64,000 bases of DNA from Mesonia aquimarina (GTDB lineage Bacteria > Bacteroidota > Bacteroidia > Flavobacteriales > Flavobacteriaceae): assembly GCF_003667275.1 (NCBI RefSeq), contig NZ_RCNV01000010.1, positions 1-64,000 of the forward strand, given 5' to 3'. Within the stretch, counting starts at the first letter, position 1; each line of letters opens with the position of its first letter. Shown one piece after another: positions 15,807 through 24,669 of this stretch. A program made the translations under genes and the position numbers. A model generated the notes under the pieces. It had not been told where the DNA came from. It did no database searches and worked only from the letters and a program-made list of their open reading frames with translations.

Positions 15807-18293
15807 ATGACAAAAAATCCAACAAAACTACTATCGCTTTTTACTGCTTGTCTTTTGCTGTCCAGTTGTGCAATTTTCCAATCGCAAAAAAAGGAAGATT
15901 CAGCAGAAAAGTCTTCTAAAAAAGACGGCGATATAAAAGCTTACGAAAAAGTAATCACCGATGAAGCAAAAACCGACGAAGGTCTTTTTAGCGTTCATCA
16001 AGTTGACAAGAAATACTATTACGAAATTCCAGATTCGCTCTTAAACCGAGAAATGCTTATGGTTACGCGAATTGCAAAAACTGCAAGCGGCTTAGGTTTT
16101 GGTGGCGGAAAACAAAACACGCAGGTATTACGTTGGCAAAAGAAAAACGACCGTATTTTGTTGCGTGTGGTTTCTCACGAAATTGTAGCGGCAGATTCAT
16201 TACCGGTCCACGAAGCGGTAGTTAACTCCAATTTTGAACCAATTTTATATGCTTTCCCAATAAAGGCTTTTCATAAAGATTCAGTGAATAATGCTTCAGT
16301 TATTGAAGTAAGCGATTTATTCGAGAAAGATGTACAAGCTTTAGGCATAAGAGATTCCAGAAGAGAAAATTACAAAATCTCAAGTTTAGATGATGATCGC
16401 TCCTATATAGATACCATTAGAAGTTATCCGAAAAATATTGAAGTTCGCCACGTAAAAACCTACAAAGCCGGCAAAGCACCTTCAAATAAAAGTGTCGGAT
16501 CTATTTCTGTTGAATTAAGCAACTCGATGGTTTTGCTTCCTAATGAACCGATGAAGCGTCGCTATTTCGATCAGCGTGTGGGGTGGTTTGCCAGAAGCCA
16601 AACCGATTATGGATTAGACGCACAAAAAAGTAAAAAAGTGCGCTATTTAGATCGTTGGCGATTAGAAGTAAACGAAGAAGATCTGGAGAAATTTAAAAAT
16701 GGTGAATTAGTTGAACCAAAAAAGCAAATTGTTTATTATATAGACCCAGCAACTCCAGAAAAATGGCGTCCTTACATTAAACAAGGAATTGAAGATTGGC
16801 AAGTTGCTTTTGAAGAAGCGGGTTTTAAAAATGCTATTATTGCCAAAGATGCGCCAACAAAAGAAGTAAACCCAGATTGGAGTCCGGAAGATGTTCGCTA
16901 TTCAGTTGTCCGTTATTTAGCCTCTCCAATTCCTAATGCAAACGGACCGCACGTTAGTGATCCGCGTTCGGGAGAAATTTTAGAGTCTGACATTAATTGG
17001 TATCATAATGTGATGACCTTATTGCGCAATTGGTTTTTTGTACAAACCGCAGCCATCAATGAAGATGCACGTGGTGTAGAATTTAAAGATGAAATTATGG
17101 GAAGATTAATTCGTTTTGTTTCTTCTCACGAAGTTGGTCACACCTTAGGTTTACCGCATAATATGGGAAGCAGCGTTGCGTATGATGTTGAAGATTTACG
17201 CGATGCGGAATTCACCAAAAAATATGGAACTGCACCTTCAATTATGGATTATGCGCGATTCAATTATATCGCTCAGCCGGAAGACGGCGATGTTGCTTTG
17301 ATGCCAAATATTGGTCCGTATGATAAATACGCGATAAAATGGGGCTACAAACCTATTCTTGATAAAACGGCAAAAGAAGAAAAAGAAGTCTTAGACGATT
17401 GGATTCTTGAACACGCCGGCAATCCTATTTATCGCTTCGGAAGCCAACAAAGCGGAAGCGTAATCGACCCGAGTTCACAAACGGAAGATTTAGGAAACGA
17501 CGCGATGAAAGCGAGTATGTACGGAATTAAAAACTTAAAGCGTATTGTACCCAATCTCATTGAATGGACCAAAGAAGACGGAAAAGATTATGAAGATTTA
17601 GACGATTTATACAAGCAAGTTTTAGCACAATACAATCGTTATATGGGTCACGTAACGGCAAATATTGGCGGTGTTTACGAATATTATAAAACTTACGATC
17701 AAGAAGGCGCGGTGTACACGCACGTTTCAACAGAAACACAACAGCGCGCAATGCAATTTTTACAAGAAAATTTATTTGAAACGCCGGATTGGTTACTCGA
17801 AAATGAAATTTTTAACAAAATTGAATTTGACGGAAGTGTAGAACGTGTTCGTCAATACCAAGTTAGAACACTAAATAATTTATTGGAGTTTGGACGAATG
17901 GCTCGTTTAATTGAAAATGAAACTTTAAACGGCGAAGATGCCTATGGCTTGATAGATATGATGACTGAACTTCGTGAAGGAATTTTTGAAGAATTAAGTT
18001 CAACTGAAAACATCAATACCTACCGAAGAAATTTACAGCGTGCTTACTTAGATAGAATGGAATATCTTATGAAAAATGAACAAAAAGAAATTCCTGCGCG
18101 TTATAGAAATTATATCAATAGAAGTTCAATTAATGTAAGCCAAAGTGATATTCGCCCGGTAGTTAGAGGTGAATTAGAAAGCTTAGAAAATGAGCTACAG
18201 CGTAGTTTAAGAAGAAATAGAAATACAATTACTGAATATCATTTAAAAGATTTATTAAAGCGAATTGATTTAATTTTAAATCCGAAGCAGTAA
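15807..18293 (+). CDS. Zinc-dependent metalloprotease lipoprotein (DUF5117/DUF4953 type)
   Basis: 828 residues. The lipobox (LLSSCAIF) predicts a lipid-anchored envelope protein. After a charged linker comes the DUF5117-like region (about 75-300, with AKTASGLGFGGGKQNTQVLRW), then the catalytic domain with the zinc motif SHEVGHTLGLPHNMG near residue 441. This is HExxHxxGxxH, with the three histidines as zinc ligands and the glutamate catalytic. A downstream SIMDYARFNYIAQPED supplies the Met-turn-like SIMDY typical of metzincins. Substrates are unknown for the family. The downstream element 18293-18464 probably terminates it. Confidence 0.92.
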   Translation: MTKNPTKLLSLFTACLLLSSCAIFQSQKKEDSAEKSSKKDGDIKAYEKVITDEAKTDEGLFSVHQVDKKYYYEIPDSLLNREMLMVTRIAKTASGLGFGGGKQNTQVLRWQKKNDRILLRVVSHEIVAADSLPVHEAVVNSNFEPILYAFPIKAFHKDSVNNASVIEVSDLFEKDVQALGIRDSRRENYKISSLDDDRSYIDTIRSYPKNIEVRHVKTYKAGKAPSNKSVGSISVELSNSMVLLPNEPMKRRYFDQRVGWFARSQTDYGLDAQKSKKVRYLDRWRLEVNEEDLEKFKNGELVEPKKQIVYYIDPATPEKWRPYIKQGIEDWQVAFEEAGFKNAIIAKDAPTKEVNPDWSPEDVRYSVVRYLASPIPNANGPHVSDPRSGEILESDINWYHNVMTLLRNWFFVQTAAINEDARGVEFKDEIMGRLIRFVSSHEVGHTLGLPHNMGSSVAYDVEDLRDAEFTKKYGTAPSIMDYARFNYIAQPEDGDVALMPNIGPYDKYAIKWGYKPILDKTAKEEKEVLDDWILEHAGNPIYRFGSQQSGSVIDPSSQTEDLGNDAMKASMYGIKNLKRIVPNLIEWTKEDGKDYEDLDDLYKQVLAQYNRYMGHVTANIGGVYEYYKTYDQEGAVYTHVSTETQQRAMQFLQENLFETPDWLLENEIFNKIEFDGSVERVRQYQVRTLNNLLEFGRMARLIENETLNGEDAYGLIDMMTELREGIFEELSSTENINTYRRNLQRAYLDRMEYLMKNEQKEIPARYRNYINRSSINVSQSDIRPVVRGELESLENELQRSLRRNRNTITEYHLKDLLKRIDLILNPKQ

Positions 18294-18464
18294 AAAAAAG
18301 GCTGTCTAAAAAGTATCAAAATGTCATTCTGTTTCGATAGCTATCGGAACAGAATCTCATTTTACTGAACTACAAATCTGTATGAGAACCTGAAATCGAA
18401 GATTCAACGTAGTTATTCGAGTTCAGGTTGACGTAAATAGGCTTTTTAGACAGCTTTTTTTTTA
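18293..18464. repeat. Palindromic intergenic element acting as shared terminator
   Basis: Outer arms AGGCTGTCTAAAAAG (ending 18313) and CTTTTTAGACAGCTTTTTTT (from 18442) pair over about 15 bp. They enclose two inner hairpins, one tipped by CGATAGCTATCGG, the other using GAACCTGAA and TTCAGGTTG. The element overlaps the end of both convergent genes. The A-rich and T-rich flanks make it a plausible bidirectional terminator. It has the same architecture as 6916-7043. Confidence 0.7.
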
Positions 18465-19532
18465 AAAATCTTTAATCATCGTATTCCACTCCATAGTTTT
18501 CAATAGCCCAATTAATTCCGGATCAATTTTTTTCAATAAAGGAGAATCTTTTGGAAAAGCATAGCTAAAATAATCTTTCTTTAAGGTCTTCTGTAAAACT
18601 TCAAGATCATCATCTTTGCCATTTTTCTGAATCAAATAATTTAGAATAGGCGCATCATAAATAAATAAAGCTGTATTTCCATCGGCCACTTCTTGTAAGC
18701 CCTCTTCACCACTTTTCACTTTTGAATGTTGAATATTATAAAGGTCTAAAAATTCTTGTGAGCTTGAGCTTTCTACCGTACTTACGTTAAAACGCTCTAA
18801 ATCTTGCACATTACTAATTTCATCATTTATGCTTTGTACCGTTAACGCAGAAGCAATACCGGCGGTTAAGCTGGAAATTAAAATAATAGCTACAAACATC
18901 CAGATTAAACCTACCACTCTTCCGCCCGTAGTTCTAGGAGATTTATCACCATAACCCACAGTGGTCATTGTTACGGCACTCCACCAAAAACCTTCTTTAA
19001 TACCGCTTAAGCCTTTTCCGCCAAATTCTTCATGATTGTGTTTCCTTTCAAAAAGCCAAACCAAAACACCAAAAAGAAAAATAATGCCTCCAAGAAGTAA
19101 AATAGCCGAAATAAAATCCCAACTCCATAAATTTTTAATAAAATGCCACGCTTTAGATTCTTTTTTCTTTGCAACCGCTGTGTGAGAAATAAAATAAGGT
19201 TGCGAAAAATCTAAACGATTCATCCGTTTATCGGTTACGGTAATCGGATTAATACTAAAATCTACTTCGCCTTTTTCTATACCAGTTAATAAATCGCCTA
19301 AGGTTTTATATACTTTGTATTCATATTCATAGGAAAGATTTTCATTCAACATTTCCCAAGAAGAAATACTTAAACCGGTAAAATTCGGTCCCTTTTTCAT
19401 CACAAAAGGTGGTGTTTCAGTAATACCAATTTGCAATTTTTTGGATTGCGTAATTTCTGTTGAATCTTGTGCTTGTAATCCAATAACAGAACTTACAAAA
19501 ACAAGTAAAAAAAGAAAAGGTTTGACAGACAT
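18462..19532 (-). CDS. GluR0-like ligand-gated potassium channel
   Basis: 356 residues. After a signal peptide (ending near LQAQ) comes the first lobe of a solute-binding domain (QIGITETPPFVMKKGPNFTGLS, ending in DFSQPYFISHTAVAKK). Then there is a membrane helix (SAILLLGGIIFLFGVLVWLFE), a pore loop with WWSAVTMTTVGYGDKSP near residue 190 (the TVGYGD selectivity filter), a second helix (VGLIWMFVAIILISSLTAGIAS), and the second binding lobe to the end. This is the arrangement of prokaryotic ionotropic glutamate receptors such as cyanobacterial GluR0. The ligand is unknown. It is an inner-membrane protein with the sensor facing the periplasm. Confidence 0.92.
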   Translation of the reverse strand: MSVKPFLFLLVFVSSVIGLQAQDSTEITQSKKLQIGITETPPFVMKKGPNFTGLSISSWEMLNENLSYEYEYKVYKTLGDLLTGIEKGEVDFSINPITVTDKRMNRLDFSQPYFISHTAVAKKKESKAWHFIKNLWSWDFISAILLLGGIIFLFGVLVWLFERKHNHEEFGGKGLSGIKEGFWWSAVTMTTVGYGDKSPRTTGGRVVGLIWMFVAIILISSLTAGIASALTVQSINDEISNVQDLERFNVSTVESSSSQEFLDLYNIQHSKVKSGEEGLQEVADGNTALFIYDAPILNYLIQKNGKDDDLEVLQKTLKKDYFSYAFPKDSPLLKKIDPELIGLLKTMEWNTMIKDF

Positions 19533-19635
19533 ATAATTTTGCTTTCAGAAAATTTTTATAGTTGAAAAAACTACATGAAATCAAATTGAATTGCAAGTTT
19601 TAATTACAAAACTACTTAAGAAGAAATAAAAAACC

Positions 19636-19692
19636 CTAAGACGCTAATGCTTTCAAGAAAAAATACAACCGATTTGTAATTACCTTTTTCAT
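19636..19692 (-). other. Possible 18-codon leader ORF inside a stem-loop
   Basis: On the minus strand, upstream of the channel gene, ATG to TAG encodes MKKVITNRLYFFLKALAS. It lies in the loop of a 9-bp inverted repeat (AAAACCCTA at 19630-19638 and TAGGGTTTT at 19712-19720). The stop overlaps the 3' arm, which runs into seven T residues on that strand, as in an attenuator. A regulatory role is inference; it could also be chance. Confidence 0.35.
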
Positions 19693-19855
19693 GCTGAAAA
19701 CTTAACACCTCTAGGGTTTTAAAATTAGCTTTAACAATTAATCAACTAATCTGTAATGTAAAGGTAAAACGATATCTAGATTGAAAACATCCCCTTTAAC
19801 GAGTATTTTTTAAAAATACCTCAATATCAAGTTTATTTTATTACATTTGGTGTAT

Positions 19856-19974
19856 CATTACGAACCTCTTGAATGGGGTAGCAACCTGCCAGAACAGGCG
19901 AAGGTGCTAAGACAATGAGCCTTTCTAAAGGAAAAGTATGTCAACTCCCTTTAATTCGCTTTGTTTTCGTAATG
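19856..19974 (+). ncRNA. Candidate SAM-clan (S-box-like) riboswitch
   Basis: A four-way junction can be drawn. P1 is CATTACGAA (19856-19864) with TTCGTAATG (19966-19974). P2 is ACCTC (19864-19868) with GGGGT (19875-19879), where A19864 must belong to P1 or P2. P3 is TAGCAACC..GCC with GGC..GGTGCTA (19879-19909). P4 is GACA (19911-19914) with TGTC (19939-19942) around CCTTT/AAAGG. The GCAACC...AAGGTGCTAA core is the hallmark of P3 in SAM-I and SAM-IV riboswitches. The canonical long P2 with kink-turn is absent. An ORF of unknown function follows 24 bases later. Confidence 0.5.
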
Positions 19975-19998
19975 TTTTAATTTTTAAAACATTAGTAA

Positions 19999-20274
19999 AT
20001 GAAACCAACATTAAATCCACAAGAAATTTCAGCAATCAATCAGCAATTTGCGTTTACAGAAAAAAACAAATCCAAAAAAAAGATTAAAAAAATACACAGC
20101 AAACTCACAAAAGTTGATCAGGGAAAAATGGGACTCTACATTCAATTGAATGAACATGTATTGCAAAAGAAAGATTTATATCAAATTTACTTACAAATTA
20201 TTGCCAGCTGGAAAAACTTTGTTCCTATTTTAAGTGAATGCAAAGATTATGAAATAGAAATTTGTGTGGGTTAA
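19999..20274 (+). CDS. Small hypothetical protein behind the candidate riboswitch
   Basis: 91 residues, not recognised. The N-terminal half is lysine-rich (TEKNKSKKKIKKIHSKLTK) and the second half looks alpha/beta (GKMGLYIQLNEHVL, LYQIYLQIIASWKNF, YEIEICVG). No signal peptide or membrane segment, so probably cytoplasmic. It stands alone, with the candidate SAM-clan RNA as its 5' leader and the convergent tex gene beyond a repeat region, so any regulation by that RNA would act on this gene only. Confidence 0.6.
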   Translation: MKPTLNPQEISAINQQFAFTEKNKSKKKIKKIHSKLTKVDQGKMGLYIQLNEHVLQKKDLYQIYLQIIASWKNFVPILSECKDYEIEICVG

Positions 20275-20295
20275 TTATTATTAGGGTCCGATTAA

Positions 20296-20512
20296 AATTT
20301 CTTGAATTAACGTAAATAATTAGTATAGTTGAGATTCTGTTCCAATAGCTATCGAGATAAATTCAGAATGACGTTTTTCCAACCTTTTTAGACAACCGAA
20401 TTACTCTTTATCAATTAGTTAGAATCAAGTCTTGGTTCCTGGTTCTTGGTTCTAAAAGCAAAGCCTGTGCCTACCGACAACCGTAGAATCTTGGTTCTTT
20501 ACCTGGATAATA
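20296..20512 (+). repeat. Intergenic direct repeat, copy downstream of tex
   Basis: Segments such as ATTTCTTGAATTAACGTAAA, TTTATCAATTAGTTAGAATC and TCTTGGTTCTTTACC recur in the same order and orientation at 22715-22905 on the other side of tex. A degenerate short palindromic repeat (CAATAGCTATCGAG, then TTCAGAATGACG) sits in the middle of this copy only. Confidence 0.55.
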
Positions 20513-20513
20513 A

Positions 20514-22640
20514 TTACTTCTTATACAATTTTAACTGAATACGCTTTCGCGGAATATCTACCGACAAAACCTCCACTATAATTTGTTGTTGAAGATGAAC
20601 GTGTGTATTTACATCACTAACAAATTCATCGGCTAAATTAGAAACGTGAATAAGTCCGCTTTCTTTGATTCCGATATCTACAAAACAACCGAAATTAGTA
20701 ATATTATTTACAATTCCCGGTAATAATTGCCCCTCGTGTAAATCATCGATCGTTTTTATGTTCTGATTAAAGGTAAATACTTTCGCTTCTTCACGAATAT
20801 CAAGTCCTGGTTTTTCCAATTCAGTTATAATATCTTTTAAAGTCGGTAAGCCAATTTTTGACGTACAGTATTTTTGAAGGTCTATTTTTTCTAAGGCAGT
20901 TTTATTCCCTATTAATTCTGGAACAGTTTTGTTTTCATCTTTCACAATCTTTTCGACAACCGAATATTGCTCCGGATGCACAGCTGAATCATCTAAAGGG
21001 TTTTCAGCATTTTTAATTCGAAGAAAACCTGCACTTTGCTGAAATGCTTTCTCCCCTAAACGACTAACTTTTTTAATTTCATTTCTACTTTTAAAAGCAC
21101 CGTTTGTAGTACGATAATCTATGATATTTTCAGCTAATTTTTCACCGATCCCCGAAACATAACGCAACAAATGTTTGCTCGCCGTATTTAGATTTACCCC
21201 AACCGAATTTACACAACTTTCTACCACACGGTCTAATTCGCTTTGCAATTTAGACTGATCTACATCGTGCTGGTACTGCCCTACTCCTATTGACTTCGCA
21301 TCAATTTTTACCAATTCTGCCAAAGGATCTTGCAAACGTCTCCCTATTGAAACCGAACCACGAACTGTTGCATCATAATTCGGAAATTCTTCGCGCGCAA
21401 CTGAAGAAGCCGAATAAATAGAAGCCCCGACTTCACTCACCACAAACACTTGCATATCATTTTTAAACCGAATTCTTCGAATCAACTTTTCTGTTTCTCG
21501 GGAAGCGGTTCCATTTCCTAGTGCAATAGCATCGATTTTATAAGCTTCGGTTAATGTACTTATTTTTTTAATCGCTCCTTTTTGATCGTTCTTTGGTGCG
21601 TGCGGATAAATAGTTTCGTTATGTTTTAATTCTCCTTTTTCGTTTAGACAAACCACTTTGCAACCTGTTCTAAAACCGGGATCAATCGCTAATACGCACT
21701 TTTCTCCCAATGGGGAACCCAGCAGCAATTGCTTTAAGTTTTTAGCAAAAACTGAAATCGCTGCATCATCGGCTTTTTCTTTCGCATTTTGCAAAGCTTC
21801 TTTACTTAGCGAAGGCAACAATAAGCGTTTATATGAATCTTTTATGGCAAGCTGAATTTCTTCTGCAGTATCAACACTATTTTTTATAATTTTTTGGGCA
21901 ATTTTTTCCAGAATTCGCTCATCATCTAACGCAATTTTCACTTTAATAAAACCTTCATTTTCGGCACGTTGAATCGCTAAAAATCGATGGGAAGGTAGTT
22001 GCGCTAAACGTTCTTCCCACTTAAAATAATCTTGAAATTTTTGCGCCTTTTCCTCTTCTTTTTTTGCTTTTACGACTTTCGTTTTTAAAATTGAAAATCG
22101 TTCAAGTTGAAAACGAATATAGTTGCGAATATCAATTCGTTCTGCAATCCATTCGGCTATAATATGGCGCGCCCCTTCTAAAGCTTCTTCGGCAGAATTT
22201 ATGCTTGCTGAGATATAGTGCTTCCCAACAGTATTTAAATCCGTAGTATTTTGTGCCATGATAATTTTTGCGAGCGGTTCTAAACCTTGCTCTCGCGCTG
22301 AATCGGCTTTTGTTTTACGCTTTTTCTTAAACGGCAAATACAAATCTTCTAAGACCGTTAACTCCTTTACTTTTTGAATGCTTTCAGCTAAATCTTCAGT
22401 AAGTACTTCTTGTTCTTTTAAACTTTTTAAAATGCTTTCTTTTCGCTTTTCAAGCGCTTCAAAAGTAGTTTTTGCTTTTATAATTTGCTCGAGTTGAACT
22501 TCATCTAGATTTCCGGTACGTTCTTTTCGGTAACGTGCCATAAAAGGAATGGTACAATCTTCAGAAATTAATTGAAGGGTGTTTTGAATAGATTGTTTAG
22601 GCAAGCCAGTTTGCGCCTGTATAAAAGAAATGTTTTGCAT
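20514..22640 (-). CDS. tex: Tex family RNA-binding transcription accessory protein
   Basis: 708 residues, full length for the family. Order of domains: N-terminal helical Tex domain (1-190, PFMARYRKERTGNLDEVQL), YqgF/RuvX-like nuclease fold (about 318-450, VLAIDPGFRTGCKVV and ALGNGTASRETE), helix-hairpin-helix repeats (about 490-560, VSGIGEKLAENIIDYR), and a C-terminal S1 RNA-binding domain (about 636-708, LPGIVNNITNFGCFVDIG). Tex proteins bind RNA and affect transcription; the precise role is unsettled. It is monocistronic and flanked on both sides by related intergenic repeats. Confidence 0.95.
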   Translation of the reverse strand: MQNISFIQAQTGLPKQSIQNTLQLISEDCTIPFMARYRKERTGNLDEVQLEQIIKAKTTFEALEKRKESILKSLKEQEVLTEDLAESIQKVKELTVLEDLYLPFKKKRKTKADSAREQGLEPLAKIIMAQNTTDLNTVGKHYISASINSAEEALEGARHIIAEWIAERIDIRNYIRFQLERFSILKTKVVKAKKEEEKAQKFQDYFKWEERLAQLPSHRFLAIQRAENEGFIKVKIALDDERILEKIAQKIIKNSVDTAEEIQLAIKDSYKRLLLPSLSKEALQNAKEKADDAAISVFAKNLKQLLLGSPLGEKCVLAIDPGFRTGCKVVCLNEKGELKHNETIYPHAPKNDQKGAIKKISTLTEAYKIDAIALGNGTASRETEKLIRRIRFKNDMQVFVVSEVGASIYSASSVAREEFPNYDATVRGSVSIGRRLQDPLAELVKIDAKSIGVGQYQHDVDQSKLQSELDRVVESCVNSVGVNLNTASKHLLRYVSGIGEKLAENIIDYRTTNGAFKSRNEIKKVSRLGEKAFQQSAGFLRIKNAENPLDDSAVHPEQYSVVEKIVKDENKTVPELIGNKTALEKIDLQKYCTSKIGLPTLKDIITELEKPGLDIREEAKVFTFNQNIKTIDDLHEGQLLPGIVNNITNFGCFVDIGIKESGLIHVSNLADEFVSDVNTHVHLQQQIIVEVLSVDIPRKRIQLKLYKK

Positions 22641-22714
22641 GCTGCTAAGATAAAAATTATGAGGTTTTAGGCTTCTGCGTAAGCTTAATAATTTTTAATC
22701 ATTAATGTCTACAT

Positions 22715-22905
22715 AGAATTTCTTGGTTTAACGTAAAGAACAATTACTATTGAATTTCAAGAATTTATAAAATATGGTATCTTGCTTGTTGCAAAAAAAT
22801 AATGCTAAATAATTTTACTACTGTTTATCAATTAATTACAATCAAGTCTTGGTTCTTGATTCTAAAAGCGAAGCGATCTTGGTTCTTTACCAGACAACAA
22901 TAATT
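22715..22905 (+). repeat. Intergenic direct repeat, copy upstream of tex
   Basis: This carries the same ordered segments as 20296-20512 (ATTTCTTGGTTTAACGTAAA, TTTATCAATTAATTACAATC, TCTTGGTTCTTTACC). The two copies flank tex in direct orientation. No gene is seen in 22641-22946. Confidence 0.5.
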
Positions 22906-22931
22906 TTTAATCGAAAATAAATCATTTCGAT

Positions 22932-22940
22932 TATATTTGC
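22932..22940 (+). promoter_or_regulatory. -7 box just before the FAD oxidoreductase ATG
   Basis: TATATTTGC matches the Bacteroidetes -7 box, and the ATG follows after only six bases (22947). No clear -33 box is seen. If used, the transcript would begin at or near the start codon, suggesting leaderless translation. Confidence 0.4.
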
Positions 22941-22946
22941 TGCACG

Positions 22947-24521
22947 ATGAGCCAGCTGATACAAATTTCTATTTTACCCGAGCAAAAAGATGATCATGCA
23001 TTTATTTTAAAGCGCGGACTGCAAAAAGCGAAGTTAAAATCTTCAGAAATTAAGGATTGGCGCATCAGAAAACGTTCTATTGATGCTCGCCAAAAACAAA
23101 TAAAGCTCAATCTACAATTAGAATTTTGGTTAGAAGGAGAAAATAGAAAAGAAATTCCGCCATTTATTCCAAAAAACGTTCATTCAGCAGAAAAAATTGC
23201 GATTATAGGCGCTGGTCCCGCAGGTTTGTATGCAGCATTAAGAGCTATTGAAGCTGGACTAAAACCCATTATTTTTGAACGTGGAAAAGATGTGCGTTCT
23301 CGACGTAGAGATTTAGCTAAAATAAATAAAGAGCAACTTGTAAACCCAGAATCTAATTATTGTTTTGGCGAAGGCGGCGCAGGTACGTATAGCGACGGTA
23401 AATTATACACCCGATCTAAAAAACGCGGTAATGTGCTCAAAGCAATTGAATGGTTTGTTCATTTTGGCGCTGATCCAGATATTTTAGTTGATGCGCATCC
23501 ACATATTGGCACCAATAAACTTCCCAAAATTATTACCGCCATGCGTGAAGCCATTATTGAGTTTGGCGGCGAGGTTCACTTTAATAGTAAACTCACAGAT
23601 TTAAAGTTAGAAAATCAGGCAATAAAATCAATTGAAATTAACGATAAAAACTGGTTCCATTTTACAGATGTGGTTTTAGCTACAGGACATTCTGCTCGTG
23701 ATATATTTTATCTTTTACATCATAAAAAAATTAAAATTGAAGCAAAGCCTTTTGCCTTAGGAGTTCGAGTAGAACATCAGCAAGAATTAATAAATTCTAT
23801 TCAATACCACGGTGACGATGACAACCCTTATTTACCTCCTGCTTCCTACAGTTTGGTAGAGCAAGTTGAAGGTTTGGGTGTGTATTCTTTTTGTATGTGT
23901 CCCGGCGGAATTATTGCTCCCTGCGCTACCAATCAAGAAGAAGTGGTTACAAACGGTTGGAGCCCTAGTAAACGGAATAACCCGTATGCTAATTCGGGTA
24001 TTGTCGTAAGTATTTCGCCAGATAATTTACCTCAATACAAAAAGGACAATCCTTTTGTTTGTTTAGAATTTCAGCAACAGGTAGAACAAGCTTGTTGGGA
24101 AGCTGCCGGAAAAACTCAACAAGTCCCCGCACAACGTATGATCGATTTTGTGGAAGGAAAAGTATCTAAAGGTTTCCCGAAAACTTCTTATCAACCGGGA
24201 ATTGTTTCCGTGGATCTTAATCAAATTTTACCCGAATTAATCGCTCGTCGTTTGCAAAAAGCTTTTGTTGCTTTCGGTAAAAAAATGAAAGGTTATTACA
24301 CCAATGAAGCTGTACTTCATGCGCCCGAAAGTAGAACCTCATCGCCTATTCTTATCCCTAGAAATACAGAAACTTTAGAACATATAGAAATTAAAGGTTT
24401 ATATCCTTGCGGAGAAGGTGCAGGTTATGCCGGCGGAATTATATCAGCAGCAATAGACGGGATTAATTGTGTAGATAAAATTGTAGAAAAATTAGCTTCG
24501 TCTTCACAAAATCCTTCTTAA
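22947..24521 (+). CDS. FAD-dependent dehydrogenase (COG2509 type)
   Basis: 524 residues. An N-terminal domain of about 80 residues (ISILPEQKDDHAFILKRGLQKAK, WRIRKRSIDARQKQIKL) precedes the dinucleotide-binding motif IAIIGAGPAGLYAALRAIEAG at about 88. Other features are CFGEGGAGTYSDGKLYTR, VVLATGHSARDIFYLL and the C-terminal FAD-contacting GLYPCGEGAGYAGGIISAAIDG. This is the conserved uncharacterised FAD-dehydrogenase family; the substrate is unknown. Predicted cytoplasmic. The next gene is 148 bases downstream on the same strand. Confidence 0.9.
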   Translation: MSQLIQISILPEQKDDHAFILKRGLQKAKLKSSEIKDWRIRKRSIDARQKQIKLNLQLEFWLEGENRKEIPPFIPKNVHSAEKIAIIGAGPAGLYAALRAIEAGLKPIIFERGKDVRSRRRDLAKINKEQLVNPESNYCFGEGGAGTYSDGKLYTRSKKRGNVLKAIEWFVHFGADPDILVDAHPHIGTNKLPKIITAMREAIIEFGGEVHFNSKLTDLKLENQAIKSIEINDKNWFHFTDVVLATGHSARDIFYLLHHKKIKIEAKPFALGVRVEHQQELINSIQYHGDDDNPYLPPASYSLVEQVEGLGVYSFCMCPGGIIAPCATNQEEVVTNGWSPSKRNNPYANSGIVVSISPDNLPQYKKDNPFVCLEFQQQVEQACWEAAGKTQQVPAQRMIDFVEGKVSKGFPKTSYQPGIVSVDLNQILPELIARRLQKAFVAFGKKMKGYYTNEAVLHAPESRTSSPILIPRNTETLEHIEIKGLYPCGEGAGYAGGIISAAIDGINCVDKIVEKLASSSQNPS

Positions 24522-24669
24522 TTTTCCTAAAATCCTCCTAAGATTTTCTTCGTTTACTAAAAGCAAGCAACAAAGAATTTTTATCTTCAGACCTCATTTC
24601 TTCGGAATTATTTAACACCTTACTGCTGTTTTAATTTTTACTTTTAAATTGAATTTTAAAACCTAGCGC

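Noticed and set aside
19856-19974. Signal recognition particle RNA
   Set aside because: The conserved GGAA tetraloop and its symmetric loop are missing; the core fits SAM-clan P3 better.
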